A stretch of DNA of 64,000 bases from positions 1 through 64,000 of the forward strand of contig NZ_PJZF01000018.1 in NCBI RefSeq assembly GCF_002858675.1, given 5' to 3'. The first letter of the stretch is position 1. Each line of letters starts with the position of its first letter. A program made the position numbers and the translations under genes. Shown here piece after piece: positions 1 to 9,335 of this stretch. Source of the stretch: Chimaeribacter californicus (GTDB taxonomy: Bacteria; Pseudomonadota; Gammaproteobacteria; Enterobacterales; Enterobacteriaceae). The notes under the pieces are model-generated. The model ran no database searches, was not told where the DNA came from, and saw only the letters and a program-made list of their open reading frames with translations.

Positions 1-56
1 GATTTTTGCCCCGGCCTGCTGATGGCGGGCCGCGCTGCCGTACAACGGAGTCATTC

Positions 57-1307
57 ATGTCCTCAGAACACCCGCAACACCCCCCTGTTTCCGGCCTGCT
101 TTCGCTGGATGATGCCCTGGAGAAGATGCTCTCGCAGGTCGCAACCCAGTGCGCCGCGACCCGTGTGCCGCTGACCACCGCCGCCGGGCGCATCACCGCG
201 GCAGATGTCACCTCGCCGGTGCAGGTGCCGCCGTTTGATAATTCCGCAATGGACGGTTACGCCGTGCGCCTGGCCGATCTGGCCACCGGTGTGCTGCCGG
301 TCGCCGGTAAGGCATTTGCCGGTAACCCGTTCGACGGTGAGTGGCCGGCCAACAGCTGCCTGCGCATCATGACCGGCGCACCGGTGCCGCCGGGGACGGA
401 GGCAGTGGTGATGCAGGAACAGGCGGAGGTCTCTGAACAGGGCGTGCGCTTTACTGCCCCGGTGAAGGCCGGGCAGAACATCCGCCTGGCGGGTGAAGAT
501 ATTGAACAGGGTGCCGTGGTGCTGCGCGCCGGGGTGCGGCTGGGCGCGGCCGAACTGCCGCTGCTGGCGTCGCTCGGCGTGACGGATGTGGCGGTGTATG
601 AGCCGCTGACGGTGGCGGTCTTCTCCACCGGCGATGAGCTGCAACCGGTGGGCACCCCGCTGCAACCGGGCCAGATCTACGACACCAACCGCTTCGGCGT
701 GCGGCTGATGCTGGAGCAGCTCGGCTGCACCGTGGTGGATTTAGGCATCATCCCCGATGACCCGCAGGCGCTGCGCAAAGCGTTCCAGCAGGCGGATGCC
801 GCGGCCGATCTGGTGATCAGCAGCGGCGGCGTCTCGGTCGGCGAAGCGGATTACACCAAAACAATGCTGGAGGAGCTGGGCGAAATCGGCTTCTGGAAAC
901 TGGCGATCAAGCCGGGCAAACCGTTCGCCTTTGGCCGCCTCAGCAACGCCTGGTTCTGCGGCCTGCCGGGCAACCCGGTTTCTGCGGCGCTGACCTTCTA
1001 CCAGCTGGTGCAGCCGCTGATCGCCCGCCTCACCGGCCATACCGCCTGGCAGTTGCCGCCAGGCCTCAAGGCGCGCGCTGCCACCCCGCTGAAAAAACAG
1101 CCGGGACGGCTCGATTTCCAGCGCGGCATTGCGTTTACCAATGAACAGGGCGAACTGGCGGTGCGCACCACCGGCCATCAGGGATCGCACGTCTTCAGCT
1201 CCTTTGCCCAGGCCAACTGCTTTATTGTGCTGGAGCGGGAACGCGGGTCAGTGGCAGAAGGGGAAATCGTCACGGTTCAGCTATTTAACCACCTGCTGGG
1301 GAACTGA
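57..1307 (+). CDS. moeA: Molybdopterin molybdenumtransferase MoeA
   Basis: MoeA inserts molybdate into adenylylated molybdopterin in the last step of molybdenum cofactor synthesis, in the cytosol. The 416-residue product is about E. coli length (411) and keeps the family landmarks: [12 protein letters not shown] near the N-terminus, FSTGDEL, the [13 protein letters not shown] loop and GLPGNPVSA. The ATG at 57 is chosen because GGAG (47-50) sits six bases upstream and the protein then starts like family members; the frame stays open upstream to position 6. moeB follows two bases after the stop, so the two are one operon. The cofactor would serve the molybdoenzyme encoded at 41.7 kb. Recognition is by remembered family sequence. 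Confidence 0.96.
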   Translation: MSSEHPQHPPVSGLLSLDDALEKMLSQVATQCAATRVPLTTAAGRITAADVTSPVQVPPFDNSAMDGYAVRLADLATGVLPVAGKAFAGNPFDGEWPANSCLRIMTGAPVPPGTEAVVMQEQAEVSEQGVRFTAPVKAGQNIRLAGEDIEQGAVVLRAGVRLGAAELPLLASLGVTDVAVYEPLTVAVFSTGDELQPVGTPLQPGQIYDTNRFGVRLMLEQLGCTVVDLGIIPDDPQALRKAFQQADAAADLVISSGGVSVGEADYTKTMLEELGEIGFWKLAIKPGKPFAFGRLSNAWFCGLPGNPVSAALTFYQLVQPLIARLTGHTAWQLPPGLKARAATPLKKQPGRLDFQRGIAFTNEQGELAVRTTGHQGSHVFSSFAQANCFIVLERERGSVAEGEIVTVQLFNHLLGN

Positions 1308-1309
1308 GC

Positions 1310-2068
1310 ATGCTGCCGGAACTGAGTGATGAAGAAGCGCTGCGCTATAACCGCCAGATTGTGCTGCGCGGTTTCGATTTTGACGGCCAGGAGCAACTGA
1401 AAGCCGGCCATGCGCTGGTGATTGGTCTCGGCGGGCTGGGCTGTGCCGCTGCGCAATATCTGGCGGCGGCCGGCGTCGGCACCCTGACGCTGGTGGATTT
1501 CGACACCGTGGCGCTCTCCAACCTGCAACGCCAGACGCTGCACAGCGACGCGCGCATCGGCATGGCGAAAGTGGACTCGGCCGCGCAGGCGCTCACGGCG
1601 ATCAACCCGCATGTCCGGCTTCACCCGCTTAACCAGCAGCCGGATGACGCCGCGCTGGCCGCGCTGGTGGCGCAGGCGGATGTGGTGCTGGATTGCAGCG
1701 ACAATGTCGCCACCCGCGACCAGCTTAACCGCGCCTGCTTCCACGCGCACACCCCGCTGGTCTCCGGCGCGGCAATCCGCATGGAGGGGCAACTCAGCGT
1801 CTTCACCTACCAGCCGGATGAGCCCTGCTACCGCTGCCTGAGCCGGTTATTCGGTGAGAACGCCCTGACCTGCGTTGAGGCGGGCGTGATGGCACCGCTG
1901 GTCGGGACGATCGGTAGTTTACAGGCGATGGAAGCGATCAAACTGCTCACCGGTTACGGCACCCCGGCCACCCACCGGGTGGTGATGTTCGACGCCATGA
2001 CCTGCCAGTTCCGCACCCTGAAACTGCCGAAAAACCCACAGTGCGAGGTGTGCGGCAGCAAAAACTGA
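1310..2068 (+). CDS. moeB: Molybdopterin-synthase adenylyltransferase MoeB
   Basis: MoeB is a ThiF/E1-like enzyme that adenylates the C-terminal glycine of MoaD so that it can receive sulfur during molybdopterin synthesis. The 252-residue protein has the nucleotide-binding GLGGLGCAAAQYL motif (about residues 38-50), the DFDTVALSNLQRQ segment typical of E1 enzymes, DCSDN, and two zinc-binding CxxC pairs (CYRC and the C-terminal CEVC). It starts two bases after the moeA stop and was probably cotranscribed with it. No clear terminator is visible before the next gene group at 2.2 kb. Confidence 0.96.
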   Translation: MLPELSDEEALRYNRQIVLRGFDFDGQEQLKAGHALVIGLGGLGCAAAQYLAAAGVGTLTLVDFDTVALSNLQRQTLHSDARIGMAKVDSAAQALTAINPHVRLHPLNQQPDDAALAALVAQADVVLDCSDNVATRDQLNRACFHAHTPLVSGAAIRMEGQLSVFTYQPDEPCYRCLSRLFGENALTCVEAGVMAPLVGTIGSLQAMEAIKLLTGYGTPATHRVVMFDAMTCQFRTLKLPKNPQCEVCGSKN

Positions 2069-2221
2069 TGCCATCCCCCGCTAAAAAAGCACAAAAATCA
2101 GCCTGATCAGTTCATTTTTCATCCCGGCTCCTCTATGCTTGAGCGCGATCAATAACGTTGAAGCATAACCGAGTAAAACGTCCGATTTCCCGTGCACTTA
2201 TTACAGGCCAGAGGAATTCCG

Positions 2222-3265
2222 TTGAAACTGATTATCCAGATACCCTGTTATAACGAAGCAGGTACGCTTGCTTTAGCGCTCTCTCACCTGCCCCGGCAGG
2301 TAGCCGGTTTTGATAGCGTGGAGTGGCTGATTATTGATGACGGCAGCCAGGATGAGACCTGCCGCGTGGCGCAGGAAAATGGGGTTGACCATATTATCCG
2401 CCATACCGGCAATCAGGGGCTGGCCCGTGCCTTTATGACCGGCCTGGATGCCTGTCTGGCGCGGGGGGCGGATGTGATTGTCAACACGGATGCCGACAAT
2501 CAGTACGAGGCGCAGGATATCCCGTTGCTGACCGCCCCGGTTCTGGCTCACCAGGCTGAGATGGTTATCGGCGCGCGCCCCATCGCCACCATTGAGCATT
2601 TCTCACTGTGCAAAAAATGGCTGCAAAAACTCGGCAGCTGGGTGGTGCGCCTCGCCAGCAAAACCGACATCCCGGATGCCCCCAGCGGTTTTCGCGCCAT
2701 CAGCCGTACGGCGGCGCAACGTCTGATTGTTTTCAATGATTACACCTATACGCTGGAGACCATCATCCAGGCCGGACAGAAGAATATGGCCATTATGTCA
2801 GTGCCGATCCGGGTAAATGAGGATTTGCGCCCCTCCCGGCTGGTAAAAAGCATGGCCTCCTACATTAAGCGCAGCATCATTACCATTGTCCGCATTTTCA
2901 TTATTTATCGTCCCTTCCGGTTTTTCAGCGTCATTGGCATGCTGCTGTTTGGTATTGGTTTTTTAATCGGTCTGCGTTTTTTGTGGCACTTCGTACAAGG
3001 GGAAGGCCAGGGTTATGTCCAGTCGCTGATTCTGGCCGCCACCCTGCTTGGTATGGGTTTCCAGACGCTATTGATCGCGTTCGTGGCTGACTTGCTGGCG
3101 GCTAACCGTAAGCTGCTGGAGGATATCCGCTACAAAACCCAGTTACATACCCAGGATAGCGCGCCACCGGTGCGCCCGGCGAATGTGCAGGATGAGACGC
3201 TGGATTCGCCCCTTCCGGTTACTCCGGAAACACGTCATGAAAACAGGAACCACTATGGGCATTAA
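2222..3265 (+). CDS. Family 2 glycosyltransferase with C-terminal membrane helices (polyprenyl-phosphate sugar synthase-like)
   Basis: This resembles dolichol/undecaprenyl-phosphate sugar synthases, which move a sugar from a nucleotide donor to polyprenyl phosphate on the cytoplasmic face. The GT-A domain shows IPCYNEA, IDDGSQDET (about 38-46) and NTDADNQY (about 88-95). A basic amphipathic stretch and two hydrophobic helices follow (roughly 220-300). I prefer the TTG at 2222 because AGAGGA (2210-2215) lies six bases upstream and the protein then begins directly with the beta-strand MKLIIQIPCYNEA. A GTG at 2192 gives ten more residues but has no good ribosome site. It is the first gene of five coupled genes, overlapping the next by 11 bases. 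The sugar and final acceptor are unknown. Confidence 0.85.
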   Translation: MKLIIQIPCYNEAGTLALALSHLPRQVAGFDSVEWLIIDDGSQDETCRVAQENGVDHIIRHTGNQGLARAFMTGLDACLARGADVIVNTDADNQYEAQDIPLLTAPVLAHQAEMVIGARPIATIEHFSLCKKWLQKLGSWVVRLASKTDIPDAPSGFRAISRTAAQRLIVFNDYTYTLETIIQAGQKNMAIMSVPIRVNEDLRPSRLVKSMASYIKRSIITIVRIFIIYRPFRFFSVIGMLLFGIGFLIGLRFLWHFVQGEGQGYVQSLILAATLLGMGFQTLLIAFVADLLAANRKLLEDIRYKTQLHTQDSAPPVRPANVQDETLDSPLPVTPETRHENRNHYGH

Positions 3266-3896
3266 AATCGCCGGCGGCAGTCAGGAAAACGGCATTGTTA
3301 TCGGCAACACTTTTGATAAATACGGCTCCTCCAACCCGGTGGTGAAGTGGATGATGGCGGGGTTTGAGGGTGCGCTGACTGACCTGGTAACCCGCGCTGC
3401 ACCACGTTCCATTCATGAGATTGGGTGTGGTGAAGGTTATTGGGTATTGCGCTGGCAACAACAGGGGATTGATGCCCGGGGGTGTGATTTCTCCACCCAG
3501 GTGATTGCCCTGGCGCAACAGAATGCCGCTGAGCAAGGGCACGCGGACTCCCTGTTTACGGCCCGCAGTATTTATGATGTGCAGGCCCCGCAGGACAGCG
3601 CGGATTTGGTTGTCTGTTGTGAAGTCCTGGAACATCTGGAAGACCCGGAAGCCGGGTTGCAGGCTTTGCAACGTATTGTGTCCCGCCACCTGATTATCAG
3701 TGTGCCGCGCGAACCTTTATGGCGTGTCCTGAATATGGCCCGCGGCAAATACCTTGGGCAGTTCGGTAATACACCCGGCCATTTGCAAAACTGGTCACAG
3801 CGGGATTTCATCCGGTTAGTCTCACGCTATTTTGAGGTCGAAGAAGTCAAACGCCCGCTGCCCTGGACCATGTTGCTCTGTACGCCACGCCGATGA
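3255..3896 (+). CDS. Class I SAM-dependent methyltransferase
   Basis: The protein has 213 residues. The SAM-binding motif I is HEIGCGEGYW (about 54-63), followed by an acidic strand end (ARGCDFS) and a motif IV-like DLVVCCEVLEHLEDP, the pattern of small-molecule or glycan methyltransferases (Methyltransf_11/23 type). The ATG at 3255 is chosen because AGGA lies nine bases upstream; an ATG at 3237 is possible. The gene starts inside the end of the GT2 gene, and its own stop overlaps the next start as ATGA (3893-3896). The substrate is not evident. Placement between a polyprenyl-phosphate glycosyltransferase and a flippase-like protein suggests methylation of a lipid-linked sugar, which is inference. 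Confidence 0.8.
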   Translation: MGIKIAGGSQENGIVIGNTFDKYGSSNPVVKWMMAGFEGALTDLVTRAAPRSIHEIGCGEGYWVLRWQQQGIDARGCDFSTQVIALAQQNAAEQGHADSLFTARSIYDVQAPQDSADLVVCCEVLEHLEDPEAGLQALQRIVSRHLIISVPREPLWRVLNMARGKYLGQFGNTPGHLQNWSQRDFIRLVSRYFEVEEVKRPLPWTMLLCTPRR

Positions 3897-4783
3897 ATTC
3901 CGCCTTAAAACGTACCCTGAACTGGGCAGGCACGGTGCTCGCTCTGCTCGGTATCCTGTTTGTCGCTCAGCGCTTATGGCACTACGGCAGCCAATTGGAC
4001 CCGGCACGGTTTGGCCCCGCGGCCTGGCTGGGCATGGCCGCGGCTGCACTGGCCTACGGTGCCGCCAACCTGCTGCTGGCCGTCGGCTGGGGGCAACTGT
4101 TGGCCTGTTTTCACCAGCCCTGCCGCCCACGCTGGGTGATTGGCATCTATGGCGTCACGCAACTCGCCAAGTACCTGCCGGGCAATATCTTCCATTTCGC
4201 CGGCCGTCAGGCCCTGGGTATGGCCGCCGGCCTGCCCGGTGGGGCGCTGGCTAAATCGACAGTCTGGGAGCTGGCCCTGCTCTGTGCAGGAGGCGTGCTG
4301 TGCGGGTTGCTGGCGCTGCCGCTGTTGCTGCCGTGGCTGACGCCTGTTACTGCTGCCCTGCTGGCCCTGGCGGTCTGGTTAGTGGCCTCTGTGTTGTTGC
4401 GGCGAATCAGCCCCCCTGAGCGCGCCGCCTTGCTGTACTCCGCGCTGCTTTATTACAGCCTGTTTTTACTGATTGCCGGGTTGCTGTTTTGCGCCGTACT
4501 GGTGGGCATCATTGTGCCTTCTCCGGCACCGTTGCTGCCTTTATTACCGTCATTGTGCGGGGCTTATGTGCTTGCCTGGCTGGCGGGCCTGGTCACGCCC
4601 GGCGCCCCGGCCGGGGTAGGCATCCGCGAAATGGTGCTGATTTTCCTGTTAAAAGGGGTCGTCACCGATCCGGATGTCGTGATGGCCGTGCTGGCCGGGC
4701 GCCTGATTACTGTGGCCGGAGATGTGCTGTTTTTTGTGGTTACCGGCCTCTATTGTTCACCTCAAAGGATACGACCTGCATGA
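3893..4783 (+). CDS. Flippase-like integral membrane protein (LPG-synthase TM-domain family)
   Basis: This is a 296-residue, very hydrophobic protein with about eight predicted helices. The segment LAKYLPGNIFHFAGR (about 87-101) and the later TPGAPAGVGIREMVL resemble the family named after the membrane part of lysylphosphatidylglycerol synthase (UPF0104/PF03706-like), whose members include proposed lipid or polyprenyl-glycan flippases. The catalytic LPG synthase domain is absent, so it is not MprF. ATGA overlaps at both ends (3893-3896 and 4780-4783) show translational coupling with its neighbours. A role in moving a lipid-linked sugar across the inner membrane fits the context but is inferred. 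Confidence 0.7.
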   Translation: MNSALKRTLNWAGTVLALLGILFVAQRLWHYGSQLDPARFGPAAWLGMAAAALAYGAANLLLAVGWGQLLACFHQPCRPRWVIGIYGVTQLAKYLPGNIFHFAGRQALGMAAGLPGGALAKSTVWELALLCAGGVLCGLLALPLLLPWLTPVTAALLALAVWLVASVLLRRISPPERAALLYSALLYYSLFLLIAGLLFCAVLVGIIVPSPAPLLPLLPSLCGAYVLAWLAGLVTPGAPAGVGIREMVLIFLLKGVVTDPDVVMAVLAGRLITVAGDVLFFVVTGLYCSPQRIRPA

Positions 4784-6771
4784 CGCACGCTGTTACACTG
4801 CGCACGGCTCTGCTGCCCGAGCGCTGGATGGCCTTCGGTGTCACCTTTATCGCTTTGCCTTTTATCATCTGGACTGTGGCCCTGCATGCCGCCACCTTTG
4901 GCGGATTGCCCTGGCAGCAACTGAGCCGTGGCTTCCTCTATGCGCTGCCCGTGACGCTGGCCTTGGCGGCCTGGGGCGCATACCTGTTCAGCACGTTTTA
5001 CCTGCATGCACGCCCGGCGCTGCCGGCCCGGCAGGCACCCAGCCTGGCCGGAATTGTGATTCTTCTGGTGACCGCGCTGGTGTTGTTCTGGGTGCCCGAC
5101 TATCGCTGGCGTTTTTGTGCCGGGGTCATCGGCCTGCTGTTGATCGCGCTGACCAAACGACGCCTGCCTGCGGCTGCCCTGACGGACGATCCATTGCTGC
5201 CGGCCCGTGCCTGGCAGAATGGTGCGCTGGCCGGCATTATGGTGACAGCGGTTATCCTGACGTTAATGGCTTACCGCTCTGATTATGATGATTCCCATTT
5301 CATCCAGCTGGCCGATCAGACCTTGCGCCACCCTATGTTGGCACCGCTCACATTTGATACCACGCTGGGGTCGGTCTACCCCCATTTCCGTTTTGCCCCC
5401 TACCGTATTGCTTCTTATGAAACCTTTATCGCCTGGCTCGCCACCTGGAGCCACCTGCCGTTGTTCACTGTTTATTACCTGCTGGTGCCGGGTGTCAGTG
5501 CGGCGCTGACGGTAGCCGTTGCCTTTTTATTCAGCCGGTTATTTCTGCCGCGTAATGAGGCCATTTTCGCCACGGCCCTGTGTGTACTGCTGCTGTTTGC
5601 CTGGGGGGAATCGCATATCGCGTACGGCAACCGGGTATTTGTCCGGTTATTTCAAGGCAAAGCGCTGCTGATTGCCCTGACCACGCCCTTAACGGCCATT
5701 ACCGGTTTGCTGTTGCTGAACCGGCCTACGCTGTTACGCACCCTGCCGCTGGCTGCGGTGCATATTATGACGCTGGGCGTCTCGTCATCAGGGCTGGTAC
5801 TGACGGTATTTACCACTGTCCTGGTGGCGGCCTGCGCCCTGGATAAACCATTGAAACACATGATTCGCTGTGGGTTCTTCCTGGGCATCGCGCTGATTTA
5901 CCCGGCTATCTTTGTTTTCTGGCTGAAGTTCATCAATACCTCCGGCATTTCACTCGCGGAAGTCGGGACTTACCTGCCCATTAACGCCTCATTAGGGCTG
6001 GCGCGACGTGATGCGCTGTCACTGTTGGCGTTATTGCTCGGTTGCAGCGTGCTGGCCTGGCGCCGCGGTACGCTGAGCTACCTGCTGTTTACCGTGACGA
6101 CCTTGCTGATGATCCTGAACCCCTGGTTCGCCGATCTGCTGGCTCAGGTCTCCGCACGTAATATGAGCTGGCGGCTGGCCTGGGCCGCGCCGGTTCCGCT
6201 GCTTGTCAGTACCGCCCTGGCAGCGGCCATTGCCGGCAGAGGCCGCTTTCTGCCCGGTGCAGTGCTGGGCTGTACGGTATTACTGGCTTTCCTGTTGGGC
6301 GGGCGCTGGACACTGTCAGCCGATAACGGCACACAACTCGGCTGGCCGGCTGCCAAATTGCCGCCCCAATATCAGACGGCGGTGCGCCTGATGGCACAAC
6401 TCGATACGCTGCATCTGCACGGTAACCTGCTGGCCGACAGCCCCATTGCAGCGTTTGTCCCGTTATTAAAACCTGATTTTGGGCTGGTGATGCCGGGCCA
6501 TACCTACCCGGTGATGCTGCAAACCATCCTGCCGCCTGAAGAGTTCGCCGCGCGGATGCGCCTGTTTAACGCCATTAACTCACCACAACCTTACCTTGCC
6601 GCGCTGGAACCGGAGATGCGGCGTTTCCATGTGCAGGTGGTTATTGTTAACGCCGCCCTGCAACCTGCCGGGTTGTTGTCCCCAGCAGGAAAGGCGACCG
6701 GATTCAGCCTGAACCGGCTGGCTGCTATTGATGGCTATGCCATTTATCAGGTTGATTACCATGAAAAATAA
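4780..6771 (+). CDS. Large multi-spanning membrane protein, possible GT-C glycosyltransferase
   Basis: This 663-residue protein has roughly twelve or more hydrophobic helices and a soluble C-terminal tail (about 530-663). After the third or fourth helix lies RSDYDDSHFIQLADQ, an acidic motif in the position where GT-C enzymes carry catalytic aspartates. No named family could be assigned with confidence. The ATG at 4780 is preferred over upstream in-frame starts because AAAGGA (4764-4769) precedes it and the start overlaps the previous stop as ATGA. The final 11 bases overlap the next gene. In context it could add or polymerise a sugar from a polyprenyl-phosphate donor on the periplasmic side. 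Confidence 0.65.
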   Translation: MTHAVTLRTALLPERWMAFGVTFIALPFIIWTVALHAATFGGLPWQQLSRGFLYALPVTLALAAWGAYLFSTFYLHARPALPARQAPSLAGIVILLVTALVLFWVPDYRWRFCAGVIGLLLIALTKRRLPAAALTDDPLLPARAWQNGALAGIMVTAVILTLMAYRSDYDDSHFIQLADQTLRHPMLAPLTFDTTLGSVYPHFRFAPYRIASYETFIAWLATWSHLPLFTVYYLLVPGVSAALTVAVAFLFSRLFLPRNEAIFATALCVLLLFAWGESHIAYGNRVFVRLFQGKALLIALTTPLTAITGLLLLNRPTLLRTLPLAAVHIMTLGVSSSGLVLTVFTTVLVAACALDKPLKHMIRCGFFLGIALIYPAIFVFWLKFINTSGISLAEVGTYLPINASLGLARRDALSLLALLLGCSVLAWRRGTLSYLLFTVTTLLMILNPWFADLLAQVSARNMSWRLAWAAPVPLLVSTALAAAIAGRGRFLPGAVLGCTVLLAFLLGGRWTLSADNGTQLGWPAAKLPPQYQTAVRLMAQLDTLHLHGNLLADSPIAAFVPLLKPDFGLVMPGHTYPVMLQTILPPEEFAARMRLFNAINSPQPYLAALEPEMRRFHVQVVIVNAALQPAGLLSPAGKATGFSLNRLAAIDGYAIYQVDYHEK

Positions 6772-8146
6772 ACGTGACACGCTAACCCGCTGGTTCTGGT
6801 CACTCGCCTGTTTTGTTATCAGCCTGCTGGTATTGCACCCACGGCTGACTGCGAGCCCTATCGTGGCAGACGGTTATCAGAATCTGAGTATTGCCGTCAA
6901 TTTAGTGCAGCACGGCGTTTTTTCCAGCACCCCTGCGTCCCTGCCGGACATGGTACGTGAACCGGCATGGCCGGCCCTGACAGCAGGGCTGCTGTGGCTG
7001 ACAGGCCATGCCTCCATACCGGCAGAGGTGCTCGCCAGCCAACATGCACTGCTGTTTAAACAGATTAACCTGGCGCTTTATGCACTGTTAATCACTGCCG
7101 TGTGTAGCCTGATTCATCGTCAGTTACGCAGCCTGCCTTACGCCATACTAGGTCTGGCGCTTTCTCTGATTGTTTTTTATACAACGCCCCGGTTATTCAA
7201 TTACTATAACAATGAGGCACTGGCGGCCTTGCTGTTGTTCATTGCCTCCCTGCTGCTGTTCCGGCTACAGCAACAGCCCAGGCCAGGTACTGCGCTGGCT
7301 GCTGGCCTGACGCTGGGGTTACTGGCGTTAACCAAAGCGCAGTTCCTCTACATCCCTCTGGTGCCGCTACTGATACTGGCATGGCGATACCGGCGTCACG
7401 CTGCGATAACTGCCGCGGTCTTCCTGTTAGTGGTCACACCCTGGATGGTGCGCAATGCCGTATTGTTTGATCACTACACCATTGCCGAACGCGGTAAAAC
7501 AGTGGCAGCGGTACGGCTGATGTTGACGATTGCCCCCAGCGGCAGTGAATACCGCTGTATGGCCTATGCATTTTCCCATCCTGATCTGCGCCCGGCGGCT
7601 GGGCATGTACTGGGCATTTCTGCACCAGATTTTCTGCGTCACGGCCGTTGCGAACGTCTTAACCGGGAAACCTGCTTTGACATGGGCACAGAACGGGTTC
7701 CCTGTACTCCCTTTGACGAAGATCAGCCGCCTGCCCCGTGGCAACAGCGTATCCAGTATTTCTACCAGGGTTATGCTGCCGGAGAAGAGATGGAAGCCGG
7801 ACGGCTGAGGTTTGCCGATATCACGCCGCTTAATGGGCACCTGGTCAGCAGCTATCTGGCCACGCTGCCATTATTTGCCTGGCGCGGCATGGGCTTCAGC
7901 GGGTATCCAGTTCTGAGCATTCTCCTGACATTTGCCCTGTTTGCGCTCTGTCTCACCCGCTACTGGGCCTTTAGCCTGCTGGCCGCCACGGCCAGCCTGT
8001 TTCATCTGGCATTGACGCATAATATCCCGCGCTACCATACGGCCGAATCAGGTGTGATGCTGGTGGCGATCGTGTGGCTGGTAGCGCTGCTCGTAGCCCG
8101 GTTACGGAACAGAAGAGATCCCCGACAGTTTAAAAAGCCCGCCTGA
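6761..8146 (+). CDS. PMT/ArnT-like membrane glycosyltransferase
   Basis: This 461-residue membrane protein looks like the dolichyl-phosphate-mannose protein mannosyltransferase/ArnT superfamily (GT-C fold). After the first helix comes ADGYQNLSIAVNLVQHGVF, matching the family pattern of an acidic residue before a tyrosine and a following asparagine-leucine motif. REPAWPALTAG then occupies the position of the usual EPPxYP. About ten helices follow. A periplasmic loop holds several cysteines (RCMAYAF, HGRCERLNRETCF, VPCTP). The ATG at 6761 starts within the last codons of the previous gene. It ends five bases from the convergent LacI-type gene, with no terminator seen between them. Confidence 0.7.
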   Translation: MKNKRDTLTRWFWSLACFVISLLVLHPRLTASPIVADGYQNLSIAVNLVQHGVFSSTPASLPDMVREPAWPALTAGLLWLTGHASIPAEVLASQHALLFKQINLALYALLITAVCSLIHRQLRSLPYAILGLALSLIVFYTTPRLFNYYNNEALAALLLFIASLLLFRLQQQPRPGTALAAGLTLGLLALTKAQFLYIPLVPLLILAWRYRRHAAITAAVFLLVVTPWMVRNAVLFDHYTIAERGKTVAAVRLMLTIAPSGSEYRCMAYAFSHPDLRPAAGHVLGISAPDFLRHGRCERLNRETCFDMGTERVPCTPFDEDQPPAPWQQRIQYFYQGYAAGEEMEAGRLRFADITPLNGHLVSSYLATLPLFAWRGMGFSGYPVLSILLTFALFALCLTRYWAFSLLAATASLFHLALTHNIPRYHTAESGVMLVAIVWLVALLVARLRNRRDPRQFKKPA

Positions 8147-8151
8147 TCCCC

Positions 8152-9225
8152 TCATTCATCATACAGCCCCTCGTTGCGCACGGCGGTGTGGGCTTTATGC
8201 GGGCGGATGCGACGCACCGAGTCCCGCACTACCAGTGTGCCGTTCAGCAGCAGGTTCCCGACCGGGGCCTGCGGGCGGATCAGCCGCTGTTGCAGCAGAT
8301 GCACCGCCTCGCTGCCCAGCGCATCCCGCGGGACGTGCAGCGAGGTGAGCGGCACATCGTGAATGGCCGCCAGGTTAAAGCCGTCGATGCTCATCACCGA
8401 GATGTCCTGCGGCACCCGCAGCCCCGCTTTCTGCAACGCGCTCACTGCCCCGGCCGCCATGAAATCCCCGCCCACCAGCAGCGCGCTCGGCAGGTGGGCG
8501 CGCGGGGTGGCTGCCAGAAAATCGCTGATTAACTGCTCGCTCTCCCTGGCACTGAAACTCTGGGCGCTGATCAGGTGCTGTGCCTCATCAAACGGCAGGT
8601 TATGCGCCTCCCAGGCGTCACGGATGCCCGCCAGCCGCAGCTCCATGGTGTAGCGCCGCAAACAGAGCAGATTCACCACCGCCTTATGCCCCTGCTCAAA
8701 CAGGTACGCGGCGGCGTATTCGCCAATCAGCCGGTGATCCGGGGCGACGCCCGGCAGGCGCATTTTGCGGTCACGGCAGTTGACCAGCACACAGGGCTTG
8801 CCGATGTCCGCCGCCAGATCGTGGATGTGCGGCTCATCAATGCCGATCAGGATCGCGGCTTCCGTTGCGGCGTCATGCATTTTGCTCAGAAACAGGTTGG
8901 CATCGCTGTCCAGTTCTTCCAGCGGGCAGTAGCGCAGCCGCACTTCATGTGCGGCCAGCGCCTGGCTGATGCCCTGCATCACCCGGTAATAGAACACGTC
9001 TGATCGTTCATCAAACGCCCGTTGCGGCGCAAACACCACCAGGCTGTTGATCAATAACCGCCCGGCCGCCATCCCCTGCAACACGCCCTGCGCCTGCGCA
9101 CAGGCCAGCACTTTTTGCCGCGCCGCGTCGCTGGTGTTGGCTTTGCCGGCCAGCACCCGCGACACGGTGCTTATCGAGAGGCCGGTCTGCGCGGCGATCT
9201 CGGTGATTTTGAGCTTTTTATCCAT
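8152..9225 (-). CDS. LacI-family transcriptional regulator
   Basis: This 357-residue regulator has the LacI DNA-binding head at its N-terminus (KITEIAAQTGLSISTVSRVLAGKANTS, about 5-31, quoted here only as a region) and a periplasmic-binding-protein-like sensor domain ending in SLHVPRDALGSEAVHLL. The ATG at 9225 places the helix-turn-helix at the normal distance from the start; an open extension to 9324 lacks family sequence. It is divergent from the MFS and GH31 operon, with inverted repeats in the intergenic region. It therefore probably represses that operon until a glycoside or derived sugar binds. The inducer is unknown. Confidence 0.9.
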   Translation of the reverse strand: MDKKLKITEIAAQTGLSISTVSRVLAGKANTSDAARQKVLACAQAQGVLQGMAAGRLLINSLVVFAPQRAFDERSDVFYYRVMQGISQALAAHEVRLRYCPLEELDSDANLFLSKMHDAATEAAILIGIDEPHIHDLAADIGKPCVLVNCRDRKMRLPGVAPDHRLIGEYAAAYLFEQGHKAVVNLLCLRRYTMELRLAGIRDAWEAHNLPFDEAQHLISAQSFSARESEQLISDFLAATPRAHLPSALLVGGDFMAAGAVSALQKAGLRVPQDISVMSIDGFNLAAIHDVPLTSLHVPRDALGSEAVHLLQQRLIRPQAPVGNLLLNGTLVVRDSVRRIRPHKAHTAVRNEGLYDE

Positions 9226-9249
9226 TTTGTGATCTGCGCCTGATTTGCC

Positions 9250-9267
9250 GATGAAAAAATTTTCACC
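9250..9267. promoter_or_regulatory. Candidate operator of the LacI-type regulator
   Basis: The inverted repeat TGAAAA-N2-TTTTCA lies at 9252-9265, and the right arm extends to TTTTCACC. It sits just upstream of the regulator start, and its half-site GGTGAAAA recurs at 9328-9335, so autoregulation is plausible. The assignment is by position and symmetry only. Confidence 0.4.
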
Positions 9268-9315
9268 GCGCTTTACGCCTGTGTTTATCTGCTTCTCCGC
9301 CCGCCTCGGCCTCTG

Positions 9316-9335
9316 TTTTTCCACCTGGTGAAAAA
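9316..9335. promoter_or_regulatory. Candidate operator in the lacI-type/MFS intergenic region
   Basis: The near-palindrome is centred on CACCTGGTG (9322-9330) with flanking T and A runs, so it contains two GGTGAAA-like half-sites. Together with the element at 9250-9267 it could let the LacI-type protein control the divergent transporter operon. A third inverted repeat, ACCTTTC-N5-GAAAGGT, lies at 9395-9413. Confidence 0.4.
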
